Below are positions 53,088 to 62,065 of a stretch of DNA of 64,000 nt, in pieces; positions within the stretch are counted from its first letter, which is position 1, and each line of letters starts with the position of its first letter. The stretch comes from Streptomyces leeuwenhoekii (lineage in GTDB: Bacteria > Actinomycetota > Actinomycetes > Streptomycetales > Streptomycetaceae), in assembly GCF_001013905.1 (NCBI RefSeq), contig NZ_LN831790.1:3858001-3922000 (forward strand). Direction: 5' to 3'. Made by a program: the position numbers and the translations under genes. The notes beneath the pieces were generated by a model. The model had not been told where the DNA came from. It saw only the letters and a program-made list of their open reading frames with translations, and made no database searches.

Positions 53088-54049
53088 CGGGCTCCTCCAC
53101 CCCTCCGGGTCAGTCCCCCTCGGCGCGACCCGCCTCGGTCGTACGCCTCGACGTGCCCGGCGGGCGTGAGGTGATCCACCGGGACGTCGCCGCCAACGGC
53201 GCCCGCTTCCACATCGCCGAGCTGGGCGACGGGCCGCTGGTGCTGCTGCTGCACGGCTTCCCGCAGTTCTGGTGGGCGTGGCGGCACCAGCTCGTGGCGC
53301 TCGCCGACGCGGGCTTCCGCGCGGTCGCCATGGACCTGCGCGGCGTCGGCGGCAGCGACCGCACCCCGCGCGGCTACGACCCGGCGGGCCTCGCCCTCGA
53401 CATCACCGGCGTGGTCCGCTCCCTCGGCGAACCGGACGCCGCGCTGGTCGGCCACGACCTGGGCGGCTACCTGGCGTGGACGGCGGCCGCCATGCGCCCC
53501 AAGCTGGTCCGGCGGCTCGCGGTGGCCTCCATGCCGCACCCGCGCCGCTGGCGCTCGGCGATGCTCGCCGACCTCCGGCAGACGCGGGCCGGCTCCCACA
53601 TCTGGGGGTTCCAGCGCCCCTGGATCCCGGAACGGCAGCTCACCGCCGACGACGGCACGCTGGTGGGCCGGCTGATCAGGGACTGGTCCGGCCCGCGCGG
53701 TGTGGACGACGAGGCGGTGGAGGTCTACCGCCGCGCCATGTGCATCCCGTCCACGGCACACTGCTCCATCGAGCCCTACCGCTGGCTGGTGCGGTCGCTG
53801 GCCCGCCCGGACGGCATCCAGTTCTACCGGCGGATGAAGCGGCCCGTGCGCGTGCCGACCCTGCATCTGCACGGCTCGCTCGACCCCGTGGTCCGGGCGC
53901 GCAGCGCCGCCGGATCCGCCGAGTACGTCGAAGCGCCGTACCGGTGGCGGCTGTTCGACGGCCTCGGGCACTTCCCGCACGAGGAGGACCCGGTCGCCTT
54001 CTCCTCCGAACTGATCAACTGGCTGAAGGATCCCGAGCCCGATCGATGA
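53084..54049 (+). CDS. Alpha/beta hydrolase, epoxide hydrolase-like
   Basis: 321 aa. Nucleophile elbow GHDLGGYLAW (Asp about 125), oxyanion HGFPQFWWAWRHQLVAL, histidine near GLGHFPHEE (about 306). The aspartate nucleophile suggests epoxide hydrolase or haloalkane dehalogenase chemistry. Coupled to the preceding holin-like gene. M. tuberculosis has an equivalent epoxide-hydrolase gene near marP, so the neighbourhood may be ancestral. Confidence 0.9.
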   Translation: MTGSSTPPGQSPSARPASVVRLDVPGGREVIHRDVAANGARFHIAELGDGPLVLLLHGFPQFWWAWRHQLVALADAGFRAVAMDLRGVGGSDRTPRGYDPAGLALDITGVVRSLGEPDAALVGHDLGGYLAWTAAAMRPKLVRRLAVASMPHPRRWRSAMLADLRQTRAGSHIWGFQRPWIPERQLTADDGTLVGRLIRDWSGPRGVDDEAVEVYRRAMCIPSTAHCSIEPYRWLVRSLARPDGIQFYRRMKRPVRVPTLHLHGSLDPVVRARSAAGSAEYVEAPYRWRLFDGLGHFPHEEDPVAFSSELINWLKDPEPDR

Positions 54050-54175
54050 CCGAACGGGCACACGTGGACTCCGAACCGAAAGTCCGTTCCATGATCGACC
54101 ACTTGCCCGGCGCATAGGCCAATTGAGGGCCCGCCAGGCGGTTATGGACCATCAGGCGGGGGCACAGGTCCGGGT

Positions 54176-54358
54176 ATGGGCTGGACGCACGACTACAGTG
54201 ACGCAGCACGCGACCGCCGTTCCGCGGGTGGTGTGAGCACCCACCAGCGAGGCGGCGCCTCGCAACTGGCGGAGACGGACCCTCGCGTGGGCATTCCGCA
54301 CATCCTGCGCCGCCGGGCCCGCTGGGTCTCGGTGCGCCTGCGCCACGCCCGCGACTGA
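54176..54358 (+). CDS. Possible 60-aa hypothetical protein
   Basis: Open frame MGWTHDYSDAARDRRSAGGV to RHARD with no recognised family, lying between convergent genes. Arginine-rich at the C terminus. No strong ribosome binding site; could be chance. Confidence 0.3.
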   Translation: MGWTHDYSDAARDRRSAGGVSTHQRGGASQLAETDPRVGIPHILRRRARWVSVRLRHARD

Positions 54359-54368
54359 CAGGCCCTGC

Positions 54369-55568
54369 CTAGAGCGCGCAGCTGTCGCTGTCCACCTGCT
54401 GGTTCGCGGTGCGGCCCCGGGCGATGTCCTCCCGGATCTCGTCCACGGTGAGCGCGTATCCCGTCTCGGCGTCGTCGAGGGACTTGGCGAAGACCACGCC
54501 GTAGACCTCGCCGTCCGGGGTGAGCAGCGGGCCGCCGGAGTTGCCCTGGCGGACGGTCGCGTACAGCGAGTACACGTCCCGGCGCACGGTGTCGCGGTGG
54601 TAGATGTCCGGGCCGTTGGCCGTGATGCGGCCGCGCACGCGCGCGGCGCGCACGTCGTACGCCCCGTTCTCCGGGAAGCCGGCCACGATGGCGCTGTCCC
54701 CGCTGCCCGCGTCCTCCTCCGAGAACCGCAGCGCGGGCGCCCGGAGGTCCGGCACGTCCAGCACTGCGATGTCGCGCCGCCAGTCGTAGAGGACGACCGT
54801 CGCGTCGTACCTGCGGCCCTCGCCGCCTATCTGGACGACGGGTTCGTCGACGCCGCCGACGACGTGGGCGTTGGTCATCACCCGGCGCTCACCGAAGACG
54901 AAGCCGGTGCCCTCCAGCACCTTGGCGCAGCCGGTGGCCGTACCGGTGACCTTGACGATGGAGCGCTGGGCGCGGGTGGCGACGGCGCTGTCGGCCAGGG
55001 CCGGGTCCGGGGGCCGGACGTCGGTGATCGGCTCGTTGGCGAACGGGCTGAAGACCTGCGGGAAGCCGTTCTGCGCGAGGACGGAGGAGAAGTCGGCGAA
55101 CCAGGTGTCGGCCTGCGCGGGCAGCGCCCGGGAGACGCCGAGCAGCACCTTGGAGCCGCGGACCTCCTTGCCGACCGTCGGCAGGGTGGTGCCCGCCAGC
55201 GCCGAGCCGATCAGCCAGGCGACCAGCAGCATCGCGACGACGTTGACGAGGGCGCCGCCGGTGGCGTCCAGGGCGCGGGCGGGGGTCCAGGTGATGTACC
55301 GGCGCAGTTTGTTGCCGAGGTGGGTGGTCAGGGCCTGGCCCACGGAGGCGCAGACGATCACCACGACGACCGCCACGACGGCGGCGGCGGTGCTCACCTC
55401 CGCGCTGTCCGTCAGCACGTCCCAGGCGACGGGCAGCGCGTAGACGGCGACGAGGCCGCCGCCGAGGAAGCCGATCACCGACAGGATGCCGACGACGAAG
55501 CCCTGGCGGTAGCCGACGACCGCGAACCAGACGGCGGCGATCAGCAACAGGATGTCCAGCACGTTCAC
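54369..55568 (-). CDS. MarP-like membrane serine protease
   Basis: 399 aa from GTG 55568. Four N-terminal transmembrane helices (CvpA-like, VNVLDILLLIAAVWFAVVGY), then a trypsin-like protease domain with triad in MTNAHVVGG (His about 239), RRDIAVLDV (Asp about 265) and QGNSGGPLL (Ser about 342). Cysteines in TATGCAKV and the C-terminal DSDSCAL can form the oxidative-stress disulfide of MarP (Rv3671c). A periplasmic protease that sustains acid or oxidative stress. Downstream of the CoA-Nudix gene, as in mycobacteria. TAG stop. Confidence 0.92.
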   Translation of the reverse strand: MNVLDILLLIAAVWFAVVGYRQGFVVGILSVIGFLGGGLVAVYALPVAWDVLTDSAEVSTAAAVVAVVVVIVCASVGQALTTHLGNKLRRYITWTPARALDATGGALVNVVAMLLVAWLIGSALAGTTLPTVGKEVRGSKVLLGVSRALPAQADTWFADFSSVLAQNGFPQVFSPFANEPITDVRPPDPALADSAVATRAQRSIVKVTGTATGCAKVLEGTGFVFGERRVMTNAHVVGGVDEPVVQIGGEGRRYDATVVLYDWRRDIAVLDVPDLRAPALRFSEEDAGSGDSAIVAGFPENGAYDVRAARVRGRITANGPDIYHRDTVRRDVYSLYATVRQGNSGGPLLTPDGEVYGVVFAKSLDDAETGYALTVDEIREDIARGRTANQQVDSDSCAL

Positions 55569-55694
55569 CGATTCCGGCCTCGCCTCGTCGTCTTCCGCTC
55601 CCACCGCCCCGGACCGGGCTCCGGCCCGCCGCGCGACGGCAGCGGCGGCGGGACACGGCGTCCCCCGGGGACACACAGCACGTCGGCCACCTTG

Positions 55695-56390
55695 TCACGA
55701 CCGCCAGTCGAGCGGGACCTGCCGGTCCCGGTCCCAGGGCCGCTCCCAGCCCGCGTAGTGCAGCAGCCGGTCGATGATCCCGGCCGTGAAGCCCCACACC
55801 AGGGCCGATTCGACCAGGAATGCCGGACCGCTGTGGCCGGAGGGGTGGACGGCGGTGGCGCGGTGGGCGGGGTCCGTGAGATCCGCCACGGGGACCGTGA
55901 AGACCCGTGCCGTCTCGTTCGGATCGACGACGCCGACCGGGCTGGGCTCCCGCCACCAGGCCAGCACGGGCGTGACGACGAAGCCGCTGACCGGGATGTA
56001 GAGCCTCGGCAGCACGCCGAAGAGCTGGACACCGGAAGGGTCGAGTCCGGTCTCCTCCTCTGCCTCCCGCAGGGCGGCCCGCAGCGGGCCGTCGCCCTCC
56101 GGGTCGCCGTCCTGCGGGTCGAGGGCGCCGCCGGGGAAGGAGGGCTGACCCGCGTGCGAGCGCAGCGAGCTCGCCCGCTCCATCAACAGCAGCTCGGGGC
56201 CCCGCTCGCCCTCGCCGAACAGGATCAGTACGGCCGACGGCCGCCCGGCACCGTCCTCGGGCGGCAGGAAGCGGCTGAGCTGCCGGGGCTGGACCGTCTC
56301 CGCCGCCCGCACCACCGGGTCCAGCCAGCCCGGCAGCCCTTCCGTGCTGAGCGTCACGTCCGGTGTCCTGCTCACGCGTGTCATCGCCAC
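55695..56390 (-). CDS. Nudix hydrolase, CoA pyrophosphatase type
   Basis: 231 aa. Nudix box GALDPQDGDPEGDGPLRAAL then REAEEETGLDP (about 82-112), with the NUDT7/CoAse signature upstream (LLMERASSLRSHAGQPSFPG). Splits CoA or its derivatives to phosphopantetheine and adenosine phosphate. 127 bp upstream of the marP-like gene; counterpart of Rv3672c. ATG 56390 with an in-frame ATG two codons later. Confidence 0.93.
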   Translation of the reverse strand: MAMTRVSRTPDVTLSTEGLPGWLDPVVRAAETVQPRQLSRFLPPEDGAGRPSAVLILFGEGERGPELLLMERASSLRSHAGQPSFPGGALDPQDGDPEGDGPLRAALREAEEETGLDPSGVQLFGVLPRLYIPVSGFVVTPVLAWWREPSPVGVVDPNETARVFTVPVADLTDPAHRATAVHPSGHSGPAFLVESALVWGFTAGIIDRLLHYAGWERPWDRDRQVPLDWRS

Positions 56391-56439
56391 CCCCGTCGTC
56401 CTGCCCTGCTCAACGCCCGGTACCGAGGAGATCGTTCCG

Positions 56440-57639
56440 TCACCCGGCCCCCAGCGGGGGCGCCGGCCTGCCGCCCGCGTCCAGGTACGCCTGTGGGGGC
56501 TTCAGACGCTGGCCGGGGAAGCCGCCCTTCTCGTACTTGAGCAGTTTCCTCGCCTTCTCCGGATCGGTCTCCCCCTCGCCGTACGCCGGGCAGAGCGGGG
56601 CGATGGGGCAGGCGCCGCAGGCGGGCTTGCGGGCGTGGCAGATCCGGCGGCCGTGCCAGATGACGTGGTGCGAGAGGTCCGTCCAGTCGCTCTTGGGGAA
56701 CAGGGCGCCGACGGCGGCCTCGATCTTGTCCGGGTCGGTCTCGTCGGTCCACTTCCAGCGGCGCACCAGCCGCTGGAAGTGCGTGTCCACGGTGATGCCG
56801 GGGCGGCCGAAGGCATTGCCGAGGACGACGAACGCCGTCTTGCGGCCGACGCCCGGCAGCTTCACGAGGTCCTCGAGGCGCCCGGGGACCTCGCCGCCGA
56901 ACTCCTCCGTGAGGGCCTTCGACAGCCCGATCACCGAGCGGGTCTTGGCCCGGAAGAACCCGCAGGGCCGGAGGATCTCCTCGACCTCCTCGGGGACGGC
57001 GGCGGCCAGGTCCTCCGGCGTGGGGTACTTCGCGAACAGGGCCGGGGTGGTCTGGTTGACGCGCAGGTCGGTGGTCTGCGCGGACAGGACCGTGGCGACC
57101 AGGAGCTGGAAGGGGTTGTCGAAGTCCAGCTCCGGGTGGGCGTACGGGTAGACCTCGGCGAGCTCGCGGTCGATCCGGCGGGCGCGGCGCACCAGCGCGG
57201 TGCGTGACTCCTCCCGGGGCGCCCGGGCGGCGACGGTCTTCACCGGGGCGGTGCCCTCCACGTCGACGGTGGTCCGCTCGGGGACGACGGCGGGCTTCCT
57301 GGCGCGGCCCGCCGCCGCGACGACCGGCCGCCCGGCGGATCTCTTCACGGCCGCGGACTTCTTGGCCGGGGCCTTCTTGGCGGCCGCCTTCTTGGCCGGG
57401 GCCTTCTTGGCCGCCGCCTTCTTGGCCGCCGCCTTCTTGGCCGGGGCCTTCTTGGCCGACGGCTTCCCGGCCGCCGCCTGCCCGGCAGGGGTCTCGGACG
57501 CCTCCCCGGCGGAGGTCGCGCTCGCCGTGTCCCGCTCGGTGACGGCCTTCTTCCCGGCCGCCCGTTTTGTCCTTTTCGCCGTTTTACTTCCACTCTCCGA
57601 GCTCTGTTCGCCCACAGCGGAATCGCGTCGTGCAACCAC
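56440..57639 (-). CDS. nth: Endonuclease III with long lysine/alanine-rich N-terminal extension
   Basis: 399 aa from GTG 57639; a later start would give about 240 aa. Residues about 1-155 are an [13 protein letters not shown] repeat tail, then the HhH-GPD core: [16 protein letters not shown] with catalytic lysine (about 264), [14 protein letters not shown] with the aspartate (about 282) and the 4Fe-4S loop [17 protein letters not shown] (C-x6-C-x2-C-x5-C, about 336-352). Removes oxidised pyrimidines and nicks DNA. The tail resembles histone H1 and TopA tails and probably binds DNA non-specifically. Confidence 0.93.
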   Translation of the reverse strand: MVARRDSAVGEQSSESGSKTAKRTKRAAGKKAVTERDTASATSAGEASETPAGQAAAGKPSAKKAPAKKAAAKKAAAKKAPAKKAAAKKAPAKKSAAVKRSAGRPVVAAAGRARKPAVVPERTTVDVEGTAPVKTVAARAPREESRTALVRRARRIDRELAEVYPYAHPELDFDNPFQLLVATVLSAQTTDLRVNQTTPALFAKYPTPEDLAAAVPEEVEEILRPCGFFRAKTRSVIGLSKALTEEFGGEVPGRLEDLVKLPGVGRKTAFVVLGNAFGRPGITVDTHFQRLVRRWKWTDETDPDKIEAAVGALFPKSDWTDLSHHVIWHGRRICHARKPACGACPIAPLCPAYGEGETDPEKARKLLKYEKGGFPGQRLKPPQAYLDAGGRPAPPLGAG

Positions 57640-57787
57640 CCGTCCAGCCCCCCTCGGCCTGCGCTCTCACCGGCGTTTTGGACACCCGGCCAGCCTACGG
57701 CCCGGCACCGACATCCGCCCCGGACCCCGAAGATCGGCGTCCAATTGGACCCCTGCCGCGTACCCCGAGACACGTGTGCGGCATCCT

Positions 57788-57801
57788 TGTGACAGATCAC
57801 A
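57788..57801. promoter_or_regulatory. Candidate Crp binding site upstream of crp
   Basis: TGTGACAGATCACA is a palindrome with perfect 5-bp arms (TGTGA/TCACA) 90 bp upstream of the crp start. Arm spacing is 4 rather than the enterobacterial 6, but GTG-N6-CAC and GTG-N8-CAC readings both exist here. Suggests self-regulation. Confidence 0.5.
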
Positions 57802-57891
57802 CTGTTTGGACCGTCCGGCAAAATGGGCACCACGGTCCCCTGGTACACGCGGGAACAAGATCCCCTGAGCAGGTCGACAAGGAGAGAACTC

Positions 57892-58566
57892 GTGGACGAC
57901 GTTCTGCGGCGCAACCCGCTCTTCGCGGCGCTCGACGATGAGCAGGCCGCGGAACTCCGCGCCTCCATGAGTGAGGTGACCCTCGCCCGCGGTGACTCGC
58001 TGTTCCACGAGGGCGACCCCGGAGACCGCCTGTACGTGGTCACGGAAGGCAAGGTCAAGCTCCACCGCACGTCCCCCGACGGCCGCGAGAACATGCTGGC
58101 CGTCGTCGGCCCCGGCGAGCTGATCGGCGAGCTGTCGCTCTTCGACCCGGGCCCGCGCACGGCGACCGCCACCGCGCTGACGGAGGTCAAGCTGCTGGGC
58201 CTCGGCCACGGTGACCTCCAGCCCTGGCTGAACGCCCGCCCCGAGGTGGCCGCGGCCCTGCTGCGCGCCGTCGCCCGCCGTCTGCGCAAGACCAACGACG
58301 CCATGTCCGACCTGGTCTTCTCCGACGTCCCCGGCCGGGTCGCCCGCGCCCTGCTGGACCTGTCCCGCCGCTTCGGCGTGCAGTCCGAGGAGGGCATCCA
58401 CGTCGTGCACGACCTGACGCAGGAGGAGCTGGCCCAGCTGGTCGGCGCCTCCCGCGAGACGGTCAACAAGGCCCTGGCGGACTTCGCCCAGCGCGGCTGG
58501 CTGCGCCTGGAGGCCCGCGCGGTGATCCTGCTGGACGTCGAACGGCTCGCCAAGCGCTCGCGCTGA
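57892..58566 (+). CDS. crp: cAMP receptor protein Crp
   Basis: 224 aa from GTG 57892 (VDDVLRRNPLFAAL), the length of S. coelicolor Crp; GAGAGA precedes it. Cyclic-nucleotide domain with the phosphate-binding cassette GELIGELSLFDPGPRTATAT (about 80-99), central helix, and C-terminal HTH TQEELAQLVGASRETVNKAL. Global regulator of germination, development and antibiotic production in Streptomyces. Divergent from nth. A start at 57823 in the same frame is unlikely. Confidence 0.96.
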   Translation: MDDVLRRNPLFAALDDEQAAELRASMSEVTLARGDSLFHEGDPGDRLYVVTEGKVKLHRTSPDGRENMLAVVGPGELIGELSLFDPGPRTATATALTEVKLLGLGHGDLQPWLNARPEVAAALLRAVARRLRKTNDAMSDLVFSDVPGRVARALLDLSRRFGVQSEEGIHVVHDLTQEELAQLVGASRETVNKALADFAQRGWLRLEARAVILLDVERLAKRSR

Positions 58567-58696
58567 CGCCGCCGTGCCGCGCACGCGGCCGGCCGTGCGC
58601 GCACGCGCGTACCGACGCCGTCGAGGTCCCGTCCCCCCGTCACCGTCCGGGAGGCGGGACCTCGTACGTCGTCCCCGGCCGGGCGGGCGCCCGCGG

Positions 58697-58897
58697 CTAG
58701 GGTCTTTCGTTCGGGTCAGGCCGGATCAGGGAGCGGGGTCTGGGGCCGTGCATCGCGCGGCGGCGGAGGGCGCCATGGCGCAGCCATGGCAACCGACGAC
58801 GACGCGGCGGTGGGGGTCCCTCCCGCGCGCGAAGCCGAGCGTGGGGGAAGGGTGCCAGGCCCCGCGAGCCCGGCCTGATCCAAGCGAGAGGCCCTAG
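58697..58897. mobile_element. MITE-like palindromic element with CTAG ends
   Basis: A 201-bp stretch begins and ends with CTAG. Its ends are inverted repeats: CTAGGGTCTTTCGTTCGG at the left and, read from the right end inward, CTAGGGCCTCTCGCTTGG; 23 of the first 28 positions agree and four of the five differences give G-U pairs in RNA. It contains an internal GCCATGGC/CGCCATGG palindrome. No coding capacity. The final CTAG at 58894-58897 contributes the TAG stop of the MBL gene. I recall similar intergenic sequences in other Streptomyces genomes; not verified. Confidence 0.75.
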
Positions 58898-59721
58898 ATG
58901 AGCCCGTGCTCCTCCAGGTACTCCATCTGTGCCCGCACCGACAGCTCCGCCGCCGGCCACAGGGAGGGGTCGACGTCCGCGTAGACGTGGGCGACGACCT
59001 CGGCCGGGGTCCGGTGGCCGTTCTCGACGGCCGTCTCCACCTGGGCGAGGCGGTGGGCGCGGTGGGCGAGGTAGTACTCGACGGCGCCCTGGGCGTCCTC
59101 CAGGACGGGCCCGTGCCCGGGCAGCACCGTGTGCACCCCGTCGTCGACCGTGAGGGACCGCAGACGCCGCAGGGAGTCCAGGTAGTCGCCCAGGCGCCCG
59201 TCGGGGTGGGCCACGACCGTCGTACCGCGTCCCAGGACCGTGTCGCCGGTCAGGACGGCCCGGTCGGCCGGGAGGTGGAAGGAGAGGGAGTCCGCCGTGT
59301 GCCCGGGGGTCGGTACGACCCTCAGCTCCAGGCCGCCGACGGTGATCACGTCCCCGGCGCCCAGACCCTCCTCGCCCAGGCGCAGCGCCGGGTCGAGAGC
59401 CCGCACGCGCGTGCCGGTCAGCTCGGCGAAGCGGGCGGCGCCCTCGGCGTGGTCCGGGTGGCCGTGGGTCAGCAGGGTCAGGGCGACGCGCTTGCCCGCC
59501 TGTCCGGCCGTGTCGACGACATGGCGCAGGTGGCCCTCGTCGAGCGGGCCGGGGTCGATCACGACGGCCAGGGCGGAGTCCGGCTCGGACACGATCCAGG
59601 TGTTCGTGCCGTCCAGCGTCATCGGCGAGGCGTTGGGCGCGAGGACGTTGACGGCCCGTGCGGTGGCGGGCCCCGAGACGACCCCCCGGGGCCGCCCCGG
59701 CAGGGCGCTGGTGTCCGTCAT
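58894..59721 (-). CDS. MBL-fold metallo-hydrolase (beta-lactamase-like)
   Basis: 275 aa. Zinc motif LLTHGHPDHAEG (about 85-96), TPGHTADSLSFHL and a later GHGPV, typical MBL (LACTB2-like) with a C-terminal helical extension DVDPSLWPAAELSVRAQMEY. LACTB2-type enzymes cleave RNA or hydrolyse thioesters; substrate here unknown. Overlaps the Nudix start by 4 nt (ATGA), so the two are translated together. The stop lies in the inserted element; the natural C terminus may have differed. Confidence 0.9.
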   Translation of the reverse strand: MTDTSALPGRPRGVVSGPATARAVNVLAPNASPMTLDGTNTWIVSEPDSALAVVIDPGPLDEGHLRHVVDTAGQAGKRVALTLLTHGHPDHAEGAARFAELTGTRVRALDPALRLGEEGLGAGDVITVGGLELRVVPTPGHTADSLSFHLPADRAVLTGDTVLGRGTTVVAHPDGRLGDYLDSLRRLRSLTVDDGVHTVLPGHGPVLEDAQGAVEYYLAHRAHRLAQVETAVENGHRTPAEVVAHVYADVDPSLWPAAELSVRAQMEYLEEHGLI

Positions 59722-60680
59722 GCGGGGGCTCCCCCGGTCTCGGTGGTCGGGATGTGTCCGGCGGCGGTGGGCCGGGCGGCGGGGATGTGCTTGGTGAACT
59801 CGTCGTGGCCCGGCCAGGTCAGGACGATCTCGCCGTCCGCCAGGCGGGCCTCGGCCAGCACGGGCGTCAGGTCCCGCCCGGGTGCCGCGGCGAGCGCCCC
59901 GGCGGCCGAGCCGTACGCCGTCAACTGGCGCAGGGTGGCGATGGTCGGCGGCATCATCAGCAGCTCCCCCTTGTCGTACCCGGCCGCCGCGTCGGCCGGG
60001 GTCATCCACACCGCCCGGTCGGCCTCCGTGGAGGCGTTGCGCGTGCGCTGCCCGCGCGGGAGCGCGGCGACGAAGAACCACGTGTCGTAGCGGCGGGCCT
60101 CGAACTCGGGGGTGATCCAGCGCGCCCAGGCGCCCAGGAGGTCCGAGCGCAGCACCAGTCCGCGCCGCCGGAGGAACTCCGCGAAGGACAGGTCGCGGGC
60201 GACCAGCGCGGCGCGGTCGGCCTCCCAGTCCGGGCCCGTGGTGTCGCCGACGACGGAGTCGGCGGTGGGACCGGCGAGGAGGACGCCGACCTCCTCGTAC
60301 GTCTCCCGTACGGCGGCGCAGACGATCGCCTGGGCGCCGGCCTCGTCGACGCCGAGCCGGTCCGCCCACCACGCGCGCGGTGGCCCCGCCCAGCCGATGT
60401 CGCCGTCCGTCGCTGCCTCGCCGTTCCGCTCCGGCGGGGCGGCGGCCCCGTCGCGCGGGTCGACGCCGCCGCCCGGGTAGGCGTACGCGCCCCCGGCGAA
60501 GGCCATGGAGGCGCGGCGGCGCAGCAGGTGGACGACGGGCCCGGCGCCGGTGTCCTTGAGCAGCATGACGGTGGCCGCGCGTCTGGGGGCGACCGGGGTG
60601 AGGGTGCCCGCGGCGAGCGCGCGGATCCGGTCGGGCCACTCCGGTGGGTACCACTGACCATTCGCCTGACCATTCGCCAT
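59718..60680 (-). CDS. Nudix hydrolase, NUDT19-like
   Basis: 320 aa. Nudix box split by an insertion: AGGAYAYPGGGVDPRDGAA (about 60-80), then IVCAAVRETYEEVGVLLAG (about 118-137) supplying the E-x-x-E-E metal ligands. NUDT19-like proteins with this insert hydrolyse CoA esters. ATG 60680; the N terminus contains a short NGQ repeat. Upstream of the MBL gene in a two-gene operon. Confidence 0.9.
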   Translation of the reverse strand: MANGQANGQWYPPEWPDRIRALAAGTLTPVAPRRAATVMLLKDTGAGPVVHLLRRRASMAFAGGAYAYPGGGVDPRDGAAAPPERNGEAATDGDIGWAGPPRAWWADRLGVDEAGAQAIVCAAVRETYEEVGVLLAGPTADSVVGDTTGPDWEADRAALVARDLSFAEFLRRRGLVLRSDLLGAWARWITPEFEARRYDTWFFVAALPRGQRTRNASTEADRAVWMTPADAAAGYDKGELLMMPPTIATLRQLTAYGSAAGALAAAPGRDLTPVLAEARLADGEIVLTWPGHDEFTKHIPAARPTAAGHIPTTETGGAPA

Positions 60681-60727
60681 GGCCGGAGGCTATCCGCTGA
60701 TGGGCGGATGTTCGAGTGGCTGGTGGG

Positions 60728-61720
60728 TCACGCGGGCAGGCCGGCCAGCCAGTCGGTCAGGATGCGGTTGGTCTCCTCGGGGCGCTCCTGCTGGATCCAG
60801 TGGCCGCAGCCGTCGAGGAGATGGGTGGCGGACAGGCCGGGCAGCGTCACGGGGAACGCCTCGATGGCGTCGGAGAGCCAGGTGGTGGAGGCGTCCAGGG
60901 TCCCGCCGGCGAACAGGGACGGCTGGGTGAGGGCGGCGCCGTGGTGCGCGGCCAGGTCGGCCCAGTCGCGGTCCATGTTCCGGTAGCGGTTCAGGGCGCC
61001 GGTCAGGCCGGTACGTTCGAATTCCCCGGCGTAGACGTCGAGGTCCCCCTCGGTGAGCCAGGAGGGCAGCCGCCCGGCGGGGAACCGGTCGCGCAGCCTG
61101 CCGCCGGCGGTGACGAAGTGCGGGTCGGGGGCACCGGGCGGCGGCATGGTGTCGCCCGACAGGGCGGCGTAGAAGCCGGCCAGCCAGCCGCGGACGTCGG
61201 GCTCGATCTCCGACTCGGCGCGACCGGGCTCCTGGAAATAGGAGACGTAGAACTCCTGCTCGGCGCCCGGGCCGCCGAGCGCCGCGAACGCCTCGCTGGG
61301 CTTCGGGCCGCCGGGCGGGGTGTACGGCACGCTGAGCAGGCCCACCGCGCGGAAGAGATCGGGCCGCAGCAGCGCGGAGGTGGCGGCGATCGTCGCGCCC
61401 CAGTCGTGTCCGACGATCACCGCGGACCGCTCCCCCAGCGCCTCCACCACGGCGGCGCTGTCCGCCACCAGCTCCGTCATCCGGTACGCGCCGGCCGCCG
61501 CGGGCCGGGAGGAGCGCCCGTAGCCGCGGACGTCGACCGCGACGGCGCGGAACCCGGCGGCGGCCAGGGCGGGCAGTTGGCGGCGCCAGGAGTACCAGGT
61601 CTCGGGGAAGCCGTGGACCAGCAGGACCAGGGGACCGCTCCCCTGCTCGACCAGGTGGATCCGGCCGGCCGGCGCGGGCACCAGACGGTGGACGGGACCG
61701 GTCGTGGACGGGTGCGGCAT
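60728..61720 (-). CDS. Alpha/beta hydrolase, epoxide hydrolase-like
   Basis: 330 aa from ATG 61720. HGFPETWYSWRRQLPAL oxyanion region, nucleophile GHDWGATIAA (Asp about 108), and a C-terminal histidine in GCGHWIQQERP (about 310). The nucleophile and lid tyrosine pattern match soluble epoxide hydrolases. 47 bp upstream of the Nudix gene on the same strand; maybe one transcript. Confidence 0.9.
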   Translation of the reverse strand: MPHPSTTGPVHRLVPAPAGRIHLVEQGSGPLVLLVHGFPETWYSWRRQLPALAAAGFRAVAVDVRGYGRSSRPAAAGAYRMTELVADSAAVVEALGERSAVIVGHDWGATIAATSALLRPDLFRAVGLLSVPYTPPGGPKPSEAFAALGGPGAEQEFYVSYFQEPGRAESEIEPDVRGWLAGFYAALSGDTMPPPGAPDPHFVTAGGRLRDRFPAGRLPSWLTEGDLDVYAGEFERTGLTGALNRYRNMDRDWADLAAHHGAALTQPSLFAGGTLDASTTWLSDAIEAFPVTLPGLSATHLLDGCGHWIQQERPEETNRILTDWLAGLPA

Positions 61721-62065
61721 GGGTCCTCCCAGGGTGTGCGGGCGGCCGGTTCCGGGCGGCCACAGGGGCCCGGGGGCCGGCGCGCGCCGGGCCGGGCTGC
61801 CACCGGCCCGTACGGACGGCCGTGGTCCCGGTCGGCCGCCGCGAGCGCGCGGGGCGCCGCCCGGAGGCGGTCGGCCGCACCGTGCCCCCGCGACGATCCT
61901 GGGGCGGCCGTCACACCGCGGGCCAGGGTTCTTGCCGAACCGGCAAAGAGCCGCGGCCACCCGGGGCCGCCCCGGCACGCATCGGAATCCGAGGGGCCGT
62001 ACCCGGAGACACCACACCCGGACGTACCACGCCCTCCGGGGACGTACCGGACGCCTACGCCTCGG
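61721..62065. other. Intergenic region upstream of the epoxide hydrolase
   Basis: 345 bp of GC-rich sequence with no gene, hairpin terminator or promoter I can support. Confidence 0.5.

Noticed and set aside
54015..54209. Small leftward ORF between hydrolase and protease
   Set aside because: No start signal, codon use poor, overlaps the end of the hydrolase.
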